From the NCBI GenBank assembly GCA_026874595.1, contig CM049319.1, positions 16,211,601-16,275,600 of the forward strand: 64,000 bases of DNA, in the 5' to 3' direction. Position numbers and translations under genes: made by a program. Source of the DNA: Sipunculus nudus (taxonomy: Eukaryota; Annelida; Sipuncula; Golfingiida; Sipunculidae). How positions within the stretch are numbered: the stretch's first letter is position 1; the number at the start of each line of letters is the position of its first letter. The notes beneath the pieces are model-generated. The model was not told where the DNA came from. It searched no databases and was given only the letters and a program-made list of their open reading frames with translations. This document shows positions 13,810 through 25,900 of this stretch, piece after piece.

Positions 13810-16800
13810 CAACGAACATTTAACAGCCGTGTCCCTCCCTACTGTACGTTGATTTACCGACACCTTTCAGGGAAACGGTACGTACACGTGGGATGACGTC
13901 ATTGTCCTCCGTGACGTCAAGACTCGCATCCCAAATATGGCCATATCGTCACCTGCGTAAACAATATGCTATGGACTCCCCATATAACACCAAAACCCCC
14001 AAAATTTAATCAATGGTCTGTGGTATCTTTGCCGAGCTATACTGAAAATTTCAGCTAACTCCGTTGAATTTTTTTTTTATCGTGCTAACACACAATCACA
14101 TTCACAGATAAACAGACAAACATACGCTACCAAAAACATAACCCTCGCCGCTAGGCTTGGCGGAGGTAAAAAGAAACGAAAACTTTGCCGCAGTTATTTC
14201 TTTAGTTATCATCATGACTATTTACTGATGAAGTAGACAAAGTAATATCATATTGTTGTCTTTAACAGAATTATGTAAAAGAAATGCCTTTGTTTTAAAG
14301 GCATTATGTGATAACTTTGCTTTCTATGAAGCAAGCTTTAACATTTGACTTCACAGGATATGTCGTCACAACCGGAAAGTTTCAAGATTCTGGGCAAATG
14401 CTTAGGGTCTTAGGTGCGCCGCTGTGGAACAACCAGGGAAAAGTGAGTGGATTTTTAATCTGTTTATGTTATAAACAATTTAGAAATTTGCATTCTAACG
14501 TACGCTGGCCTCCGCCCACATTGTGTGATACTCCCTAAGTCTTTGCATTCTCTTATTTGACCCATATTACCAAGTTCATTTGTGCAGATATTCCCCCAAC
14601 CCATGTTTGCATTCAATTATTCAGCCCACATTCCCAGGTTCATTCTTGCAAAAGTGACTCAACATTTGTGAATTTTATTTGAAGTCCTTTCTGGACCCGG
14701 ATCATGAGGCGGATCCTCGCCAAATTTAATCGATTTTTCATGCCCGGACAATTTTCTTGGTTGCGTGAATTTTGTTATACACACGCACACGCACGCACAT
14801 AAACACGAACGGGAATGAACGCATATACTGTCCTGGCGGATGCAATAAGGAATTTTACTCATTTTCAATGATACAAAATGAAAGCTTCCTACACATGGGT
14901 AGAAAGAGCATTGGTGTAAGTGAAACCGATAGTAAGAGGGTGTTGCACGCATTGGAGTACACACATCACATATTACATATTGCATGTTATTTGTATTTTA
15001 AAACGCACATCTCATGTTTCATATTACGTATTACACTTATACAATACACGCATCACATGGAACAGAGAGATTAGAATCTAGACTATAATGCACCTCATAT
15101 TAATAATACCGTGAGTATAATATTTTGAAAGGCATCGTGTTATGTCAAAATGTATCACAGTCTTCATGCAACATTTTCAGGTGTACCTATTTCCGCCGAC
15201 ATATTATGGGCGAGTGATTGAAATAATTCCTGATGAGATTCAGGTAAGTAATTTTTTTTATTGTTTAATAAAACACCAAATTTGGATCCGAGTACCTTGA
15301 AAGTACTCGGGGCCGATTACTGAGTATCATAAAGGTACTCGTAGGGGTATTTCTTTACAAAAAAAAAATACGACTACTTTGACAAGTTCATGTCTTTTTC
15401 ATTCGTTAAACCTATGTCGTGAAATTATGCAAGTACAGATTTGTTATCCATAAATTACGCATATTTATGAGCGTGCTTCATGGTATTAGATCATTTCCGT
15501 GTAAACGTGATAACAATATACAGATTTGATGATACAAAGACATGGGAATTCTTGTTACAAATGCTTTTTGCTGCGTTTGCAAATTCGAGACACACTCGGG
15601 TGACGTCGATATCACTGGGTTTATTTCATTCAAACAAATGTTAGTTAGTGTCAATAGATCTACAACTATTTTCTCATACGGCTGCAGTGCACTTGTTAAC
15701 GCACGTTTAACTGTATACGCTGTTTGGTAATGACTGTATGATTGAATGAGTAATTTGCGGGGTGTGAGAACTCTCGCCAACTTATACCTGTCAGGTAATA
15801 ATGTAATGGTTCTACTATGAAATGAATTAGTCCTATCATCGAAATCTGACGAAAAAACAAATACTGACGTGTCTGGATGTAACATGGCTCGCTCCAGAGG
15901 GTGTTGTGTTTGGCTATCATGGGTTCAGTAATAAAAACCGCTTTCAAATATTCTGTCTTTATTCCGCAAATAAGAGTGGGTACACTCAGTAAGAGAAATG
16001 CCTGCCAAGTCACTGGTTGGTCAACTTTTATAATATGTTTAAAGAGAACGATTTGAAAAACATTAATCCACGTTAACAAATCTAACGTTACCAATACAAT
16101 ACAATATCTACACAAAATTTTCTCATATATAAAAGCATCCTCAATTACAGGTGACATAAATACAGTAGAATCATATATATGAATCGACATTAATGACACT
16201 GTGGTATTCTGTTACAATACTGTAAAGCCATTTATTAAATCATTTACGTCTATGATCGGAAAGACACTGAAAATTATTTTTACCAACAGTGTCTGTTACA
16301 GAAAGTATCTGAAGCGTAATCTTACAAGATAGTAATACATAAGAACAATCATACTATACAGTGCAGTAAGTGTAGAAAGTCAATTCACCGTTAAACAATG
16401 AAAGTGTGAAACATACCTGCAAATAAGAGTGCGTACACTCAAGCAGTAGGAGAAATGCCTGCCAAGTGACACTCATTGGCTACTATATATATATATATAT
16501 ATATATACGGGATAAGGAAGAACTTGTATTTACAGTATAACCTCGAATATCCGAATAGTTTGGGGAACATAAAATTTGTTCGAATATTTGAGGTTATGGA
16601 TATGCGAGGTACACCATTGTTTTCAATAATCTAGTATTACTAAAGGTTCACGTGGGCATATCAAGGTTTAAGCATTCTACTGCTAGCTTATCCTAATTCT
16701 GCCAGTAACGTTATCTAATCAGAAGATTTTGCCTTAATTTTTTTATATAATAAAACAGCGAACCATTTACAACCATTGTTATCCTCGGGATAACATTCAC

Positions 16801-19800
16801 TTATTTGGAAAAAAAAAAAACATTTTTCCCCCGAATGTCAAATTTCTACTTTTCGGTAAATAAAGGTAAATTTCGGTTACTCAATTTAAATTTCGGGGGA
16901 AAAAATGTCTGAAAGAGATACGGAAATTCGAGTTTCTACTTTACATATAGATAGATCATGTAGTATGCGACAAGAATACATATTTTAAAGAAGCCTGCAT
17001 ATAAAACATCTACAGCAAGACCTTGAACTGGAGGCAACTCGTGGTTAAAGATAATTGTAACATGATATCTTCCGTAGTTCAACGAATGGATTACTATCTG
17101 ATTTCCTTATATCCCGCCACCCAGGCACCAGGAAACGTTATCATTTCAACAAATCTGCAGAGTGTTTTCACATGAATGGTCTAATTCAGTAAACAAATCA
17201 CACTATAAAGTTTTTGCCATATTTTGTTACTCACTTTGAATCATCTGTGCAATGAATATGACGAGACGAAATCTGAGTGGCAAAAATTATACATCACGAA
17301 AATTTTGCAGCATAATATTTTATATAGCGGAAGAACCTATGGCGCAAGGGCAGGGGTGGGAGGGCCATTTTAAATTATAAAGTGGTTCGCCTTATTACAT
17401 AAACATTGTTTAAAACAGGAGTGAGTTCAGTATGTATCGTTATGAACAAACATAAATGTTCCACGTACTTAAGGTTGTCAGTTGCTTAGTGTAATACTGA
17501 TTAAATTTTCTAAATAACAATAATGAAATTCCTGTCACTGGTATTCGCAGATTTCGGACTTATTTCAACATTCCTTTGGTTTGATCCTGCAAATATAGTA
17601 CGGGAGCTAATTTCTGTAGGGGCTCAAATAAACGAAATCATTCAACCCATCACACGGCCAAGGTTTGACTCTAAAGCACTGCTGAGGGTAGAACTATCGA
17701 ATTGTGGTATCAGTTTTGTGCTACTGACCGATTTGTAGCCGACACTTGACCGTTAGAGCTCAAAAATGATAATGGGTAGGGGTAACTTAAATGTGAATAT
17801 CTTGGCTTCTGATCATCAAATCTTTATAATGAAGATATCTCTGGAAAGGTCTATAACGAGTCTATCAATATATGTAACAACCATGCATATATAATTTAAA
17901 ACTCAATTCTTAGAAATAAAAATGTCGTGACCAATTAAAAATTACGATTTTTTGGATATTTTCATATTAAACTTTTAAAGGAGCGCTCAAACTTTCAACC
18001 TTTACCGTGAAGAAATACATGCTGATAGAAAATAATATTTTTTATATATATAGTTAAACTGATACCACAGTAATTGTTAACAGGAAAATGACACAAGGTA
18101 TGATATTATTTCCATAATAGTAAATTTTGCTTTTTTCTCTTTCTGCCCTAAGGTGAAAAAGTTTTGGCGTTCTTTGATTCCCCAAAAATAATCGCGAAAA
18201 AACAGGTGGACAGGGGTGCTTAAGTGGACTATACTATGAAAAGTTTTTATTCATTTTGTGAACTGATATTTCTAAATGGAATTAAAACATTACTATGTTG
18301 TGTGGAATAATTGTGAGGTGATAATACACACACGCACGCACTGACACAATATATATATATATATATATTTACATACATCAAATTTCCTATGTGTTATATA
18401 GGCCTAATACCAGTGGCGTATTCATGCAGAGGGGGCGCACGCGACGCGCACCCCCATCTGAGCTGCAATATCTTTCAGTTTATCTATTTATTTTCCTGAT
18501 TTTCGTGATTCTTTTTCATTTTTTTCAGATTTCCTTTTTTATTAACTAGCAATTAGATATAAGTTATTCAGAGTGTATTACTTTGAAATTCATTAATTGA
18601 GGATATTTTCGAACAGCCATAGGCGTAGATCCCCGGGGGGGGGGGGGGATGGGGGGTATATATACCCCCCCCAATATTTTACAAGGGGGGGGGGGGGGTG
18701 GCCTATTGCATTATACCCCCCCCCCACGTTTTGACTTTCGTGGGGGATTAAATGGGGATTTTTACACTTTAAAACCGTGCCACAGAATTCATTATTAAAA
18801 TGGCATGTCTTCAGTTTTTGCTACCAAAATGCTTGGATTTAAAAAAAAAAAGTGGAAGAGGGAAACCCACAAATATGCTCAAAGAAACATAAACCAGTAA
18901 GTTACCACATTAGTCAACCAGGGTTGGTCACCTTTGGCTTAACAGCGCCTACGCCTGTCGAAGGACGAAACCAATTATTTTGTAAATCTTTAATTAAATA
19001 CTCTCCATGCCGGTGATTATTATCATAGACAAATTGTAAACCACTCATCGAATAAGCAAATATAAAAGATCACATGCCTGATAAGATCATAAGTAGAGGA
19101 AATCTGCTAACTCAATAAGTGTAGCATATTTTTTCTTAAGATATGTATTCAACAAATTTAAAAATGACTCAATGTATACAACTTCACAAAACATCCTTTT
19201 GTTAATATCCATCTGCTTGAACATAAAATGAATGAAAAAAACCTGAAAAGTTAACATCAATTGCAAATTCAAATGAGTTTTCTAATTAGATTTTTAGATA
19301 ATATACTAGAACTAATTTGCAATGTCTTATGGGTTCTCAAAAATGAGAAATAGCATAATTTTGGTGACCGAATTATTTGAATAGCATAAAAATTATCTGG
19401 TACCAGTAGGCTTTAGAACAGCTGCAGAGCGCCAAGCCCTGCTTGGGGTAGACCGTGAACAATCTCACACCTCTTCTGGTGATACCGGTACTGGAACTCA
19501 CAATCTGTGCCCTGCTGAGTCCTGTGTGCTGTCGAGACCCGGAAAATGCAAAGTTTAACATAAGACTTCAACAGATCACCTATTTTACCCCGAGCTTTAC
19601 ATTCAGAAAAGAATATTTTGCATGTTATAAACGTAGATGCGCCTATTCGCCATTGACATAACATGTTGAAAACGATTGAAATAAATGTATATCCTAAGTC
19701 TGAAGAAATATAAATATTAAATATTGAACCCCCCTGCAGTTTGACAACATTGTGCAAAGACATAAGAGAACAGTTTCCGAGGAACGGAAAATCCTCATAC

Positions 19801-19904
19801 CCTCCCTCACTACCGGTCGTTTACCTTAATAGAACAGGGGTCATAACTGAAATAAAAAGAAATATATTTTCATACAATGAAATGCATACGTAGTAATAAT
19901 CAAT

Positions 19905-19952
<48 letters not shown>

Positions 19953-22900
19953 TTAGTTTTCATAATACCCTTCAAACGCCAACCCAGTATAACCCCCCCC
20001 CCCCCCCCCCGCCCATCCCCGTTCTCGAATTTCTTGATCCACCAATGATTACGGCCCCCTCCCCGCCCTCATTCCTTGCTACGCCGCTGAAATACTGGTA
20101 ATATTTCAACACAACAATGGCAACTTTTGCAAGTAGCACTTAGATTTTCCTCGGGTCATAAGTTGGAATAAGTCTGTTTTACGCCTGCAACTAAGATGTC
20201 AAGTCTGCAAGCAGGTATGTTTTAACACGAGGCGGTGTTCCACCTCAGTCTTATTCTCTCACAAGGATACACCGCTGAGTCTTCCATTAAACATTCGGGA
20301 AACAGTCTTTCATGCATCTCCCAATTACTGTAAGTAAATATCTGTGCAAGCCATAAGAACACAGGAGATTACCTCATGTATGTACTTCTCATCGCCTTAC
20401 AAGTTCAGTATAAATTAGTGCCCACAGACTTTGAAAAAATGTGTTTCATAACAGTCTCATACGGTTATTATGCACTTGTTAGCGCCTGGTTTAACTCTGC
20501 TTAACATTTTCACGCTGTCAGTAGAATCACCCCCTAATCATCATGTCACCATATGTATGCTATAACACTATGACATTATACTTAACCTATCAGACGTCAA
20601 AATACGCGGACTATTAATACTGACGGAAAACAAATACCGATGTGTATGATGGTGGATCGAACAGAAGGTGCAGAAGTGCCCCAACCAAAACTATTCCCTA
20701 TATTTTCTCGTTTCAGCAACACACCAAACGAAAATAACTTGCCTATATTATAACAACAAAAATAAAATAATGACAACCTATTTGAATAAACAACAGACCT
20801 GTGATGATTGGTCGGATACCAGCTTCTACAGAGACCATATTATGACTACGGTTTAACCACCATCTCTTTTAAAGGACGAACGTCGTCTTCTAAAATGGAC
20901 CTTGGATATTAATATATAATTTATGTCAGAGAGAGAGAGAGAGAGAGAGAGGGGCATAATCATTACATGTATAGAGTGGTAAAAGATAACACGTATTGAA
21001 GTTTGAAAAATTAAATTAAAGACCTCATTCATGAACTGTACCTGCTTTGCATTTTCAGACCGGAAGTTACTTCGGAGCGGAGGTCTGCGCCTGTGACGTC
21101 GATAATGACGGCAAGGACGAGCTCTTGGTGGGGGCGCCACTCTACAAGACCAGCACAAGTGAGGAAGGCCGTGCCTTCGTCTTCAAGTCCTCGAATGAAA
21201 GGGTAAGTAAGAAAACGACCTAAAAGAGAAAACCTATATAATCCTTAATAATTTTAAGACAACAAAAATTCTCTCTGCGCATAGGTTAGTGTCTTAGCAC
21301 TGTTCTCGGAGTGAATCCGTGTCGCCTCTCCTCGCCTTATCAACCCTGTATGATTTATAGTCTCTCAAACAGACGCCAGGTGCCGCTACCGCTCTTGCAC
21401 CAGTACGTCTGTTATTGGACGCCATTTTTTTCAAGAATCTTGAAAAATGGAAGTGCCGTTGGGCATGCGCAAGGAAACCCCCCCCCCCCCCCCCAGCATC
21501 TGGAGGTGAAACCAGAATAGATGTCGCCCTTGCACAAACCCGGCAGACCCCTATAAAGACAAGTAAACAATAGTGTTTGGTTGTGTGGCAAATATATCCA
21601 CTTTTGCTTGTCTATTGCAAGGGTGGTATAGTAAGGGGATTCCTTGCGCATGCCAAACAACACTTCCGTTCCTAAGAAAAATGGCGTCCAATAACAGACG
21701 TACTGGTGCAAGAGCGGTAGCGGCACCTGGCGTCTGTTGGAGAGACTAGTATGATTTATTCCTTCAAAACTATCCAGCAGCTGCCACCATTCGTACTGAC
21801 TAAAATCTGGATGCCGCAGGTTGCATGTCAGGAAGAACTTAAACCTTGATGTCAGATGTCAAAAGTCGCTTTGTAGGTATTCTCCCTCAAATGAAAATAG
21901 GCAAAACAGCAATTTAGCTGAATGGGACCTATTCTGATATATCTGACATCTGTTACCTAATGATAATCCTTTGTACCTTTCATGAAAGTGGACCTGCGAA
22001 CGCCGATCCCAGGAACCATAGGCTGTTCGTTTTGTTTATATCCACATTTTATAACGTGGAGGGCACAACCGTTAATGAAAACATACAATAAGGACATCTG
22101 GTGGCAGGTACGCTCCCGAGGCAGCGGAAGTCTTGCACTTCTAAAGAAGCTACTGATTTAACCGCTGCCTTGTATGACCGTTAAGATAGACTTGGACAAC
22201 AGGTTACTGGTCGGTGTCTGCTGAATTAACATCGTGCGTATGATGTGAACAGCGGCCAACCAAATGCCAATTAACAAACACTCGACAGGCAACATGGCTC
22301 CGCCCAAAGCATCGCTTCAAGCGCCGCTTGATGACAGTTTTAAGGTTACTCTTAGGAAATAATAGGTCGAATTTTGCTCCCTCTGCGTTTTCGCATCATC
22401 GACCGATTATGACATTAAGACTATGTTAGCATAGCTATATATTCGTTGCCAGTAAAACGGTGACCAGTCTAGAAAGGTGTGCATGGAGCCAATGTTGTTA
22501 CATTTCGTTTTATCCCATGTAACGGTGCCAAACACGTGTCGAGCTATTCTCTCGGAGCCTGTTGCCTATTTAAACGGTTGCCGTGGCGATTAGCTGTCCC
22601 TCAAAACGAAATGTAACATCATTGGCCCCTTGCATTCCACGCTTGGCTGGATTCCGTTTTGCTGGCAACACGTCCTGATAACGATGTTGTCTCCTTGTCG
22701 CATCGGATGTGTTTTGCGTTACGGGCATTGTTTACAGGCAACCAAAATGACAACAGTTTGACTAATATTTATGGAATCAATTTCTGGACTAGCTCATACA
22801 CAATGGCCTCTTCCACCCCTAAAAAAATATTTTTTTCAACAGCATTTATATTTGCTATAAATCAAATGAAAATTCAATCAATCTAGTTGAGGATGTTACT

Positions 22901-25900
22901 TCCAGCACCGGGTCTCATCTGATTGGCCAAACATACAATGCTCCCCTCTCGTGTAAGGGGCCCAGAAAACCCAAGCCAAATTAAACAGCGCTTGAGATAT
23001 TGGTAGTAGACCTATAGGTAAAGCGCTGTGCAAAGAACGTCGGTGGCAGGTCACACAAACCAAAGTTTTTAGCTCAGCTGACTGTATGTCATCTGAGCTT
23101 TAGCTTTCACTCTTGTCCGTCGTCCGTCCGGTCGTCTGTCCGTTAACAAGGCATAAATCGTAACCGCTGGACCTGGAATCTTCTAACATTACATCCAGAG
23201 AGGTCCATAAAAATCTCCTTGGACACCTGGAATTAAGTCTCTGTTACCCATATTCTTTGAGCTATGGGGCTCCAAAGTACCCCCAGAAAAATGGAAAATT
23301 TGACTCAAAAGCTCGTGTATCTGAACAACTAATGCATTGATCACCATGATTCTTTGCATATATATTGATCATGGAGTGTTTCATCAATTTCTGCAGGCTG
23401 GTGGCGCCACCTGTATTTTTTCGATTTTATACGATTTTTTTTTCTCTATTTTTGAGACCTTAAAAGATGCGGTCATCTGTTAACAGGGCACAAATCGTAA
23501 CGGCTGGTCCTAGAATCTTCTATCTTGACATGCGGGGAGGCCCATGAAAAGTCTCCTTGGAAACCTGGTATTAGGTCTCTGTTACCCAGATTCTTCAAGC
23601 TATGGGGCTCTGAAGTACCCCCCAGAATAATGGAAATTTGGTACAAAAACTCAAATATCTGAACAACTAAAGCATTGATCACCATGATTCTTTGCATGGA
23701 TATTGATCATGGAGTGTTTCATCAGTTTCTGCAGATTGGTGGCGCCACCTGTATTTTTTTCGATATTTTACAATTTTCTCTCTCTATTTTTGATATCTTA
23801 AAAGATCCGGTCATCTGATAACAGGGCACAAATCGTAACGACTGGACCTAGAATCTTCTTTCTTGACATGCAGAGGGGCCAATGAAAAATCTCATTGGAA
23901 ACCGAAAATTAGGTCTCTGTTACCCTAAACCTTAGAGCTATGGGGCTCTGAAGTAAAACCGAGAATAATGAAAAATTTGATACAAAAGCTCAAGTATCTG
24001 AACACCTAATGCATTGATCACCATGATTCTTTGCATGGATATTGATCATGGAGTGTTTCATCAATTTCTTCAGACTGGTGGCGCCACCTGGTTTTTTTTT
24101 TTTTTTATTTTTGTGATTTTTTTTCTCTGCTTTTGAGACCTTTAAAGATGTGGTAATCCTTTAACAGTGCACAAATTGTAACCATTGGTCCTAGATTCTT
24201 CTTACTTGACATCCAGGGAGGTCCATGAAAAAGTCTTCTTGGAAACCTGAAATTAGGTCTCTGTTACCCATCTTCTCCAAGCTATGGGGTTTATAAGCAT
24301 CCCCAGAATAATTGAAAATTTGATACCAAAGCAGGGCACAAATCATAACCGTTTGACCTTTATCTTCTTACATGACATCCTGAGAGTTCCTCAAAAGTTC
24401 TCCTTAGAAACTTGAATTGAGGTCACTGTGACCTATATTATCTGAGTTACAGGCCATGTTTGAGTACCCCAGAAATAATGCCAAATACACACAAATTTGC
24501 CAGATTCCTCAGGAGCAGCTGGGCGGATTGTCATCAAAATTGATGTGCTTATGGGTGTTGATGAACTACAGCTAATTATATGAACTATGATGCCACCTAC
24601 ATTATCTTAATTTGTTGCTGTTCAAGGACATATTGTCAACATGCCTGTCGGCTGAGCATCATGACCCATGGGTCACTTGTTTAAATAGCATTTTGCAACT
24701 AGTGACCTTTCAACATCCTCACATATGCAACCTACCACCTTTGGTTACATGGTTTTTCTGTTGGTCAACATAACCGTGTTTACTAACAGCTTGTAGATAA
24801 GCAATGCTATACATCCATCACAGAGGCATTATAAGGACCTTTCGTAGCATTTCATAAATATGAACACAGGGTAAGCCAAACTCACATAATATCTACATAC
24901 AACGCAGAACAATAGCTGGCTTTAAATAAAATGGCCGATATGGCTGACCAAATTTATAATAATTTCTTACTACAAGCCGAAAATGGTATAAATGTTATGA
25001 TAAACAGGGCCATTTGTGTAACAGGGCAGCTACAGGGTTGTTCTGTTGTGAGGGGAGGCTGAGATATATCTTACTGTATGTCGGAGGTTCAAACAACTGG
25101 TATTTTATAAGTGATATTTCACGTACTGCTAACAGGGAAACTCTAAATCTTGACTAGTGAATTCAGTTACTACTTAGTGTTCTGTGGTGTACAATTCCCT
25201 TTCCTTTGTTTGAAATCTGTCATATTTTTAATGAGTGGTTAAATTTAGAGACCATTTTAACTTGAAGTTTCTGTGTTAAAATTTACGAAGCTAATTAAAT
25301 GTAAAATGTTTTTCAGATTGAAAAATTATTCAATGTTCATATATTTGATAACGTTACTTTCCATATTGTCTCCATTTTTTTCATAGAACCGATTTACCAT
25401 GGAAACATTGATATCCGGGAAGCACGCCAGAGGTCGCCTTGGTACAATGATCACCTGCGCTGGAGATCTTGATAATGATGGTTACAATGGTGATTTAAAT
25501 AGACAAATAGTTCAAGATGTCCGTTCCCATTAGCCCTTTGGTGTCATCATTTTATAGAATAAAATTATCTTAGTAAGGAAATCGACACATACCGTCATAT
25601 TTCCTGCATCAGAGCATTAGAACAGGTGCTGCCACCTGTCTAATAAATCGTAAATGAATATAATGGTTGCAACCAGGCAATGAAGCACCCTTATCTTAAT
25701 TAATGTGTCATTTGCTATATTAATGTTTGTTGACGTTACAAGATAATAATATTGTTTGTATGCATAAAACATATAACCATATTTTACTGTTTTCCTGCAG
25801 ATGTTCTGATTGGTGCGCCTTATGAACCACAAGGGGGAGCTGTGTACGTGTACAATGGAGGGCAGTCGGGATTGGCAAATTCTCCAAGTCAAACATTAAG

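Noticed and set aside
15478-16199. Overlapping minus-strand frames of 135 and 167 codons
   Set aside because: They overlap in different frames, lie within a diverged repeat that recurs at 20.4 kb with the frame broken, and show no motif.
23141-24400. CRISPR-like regular spacing of repeats
   Set aside because: Units of about 340 bp are repeated in full with no unique spacers; this is a eukaryotic tandem-array transposon.
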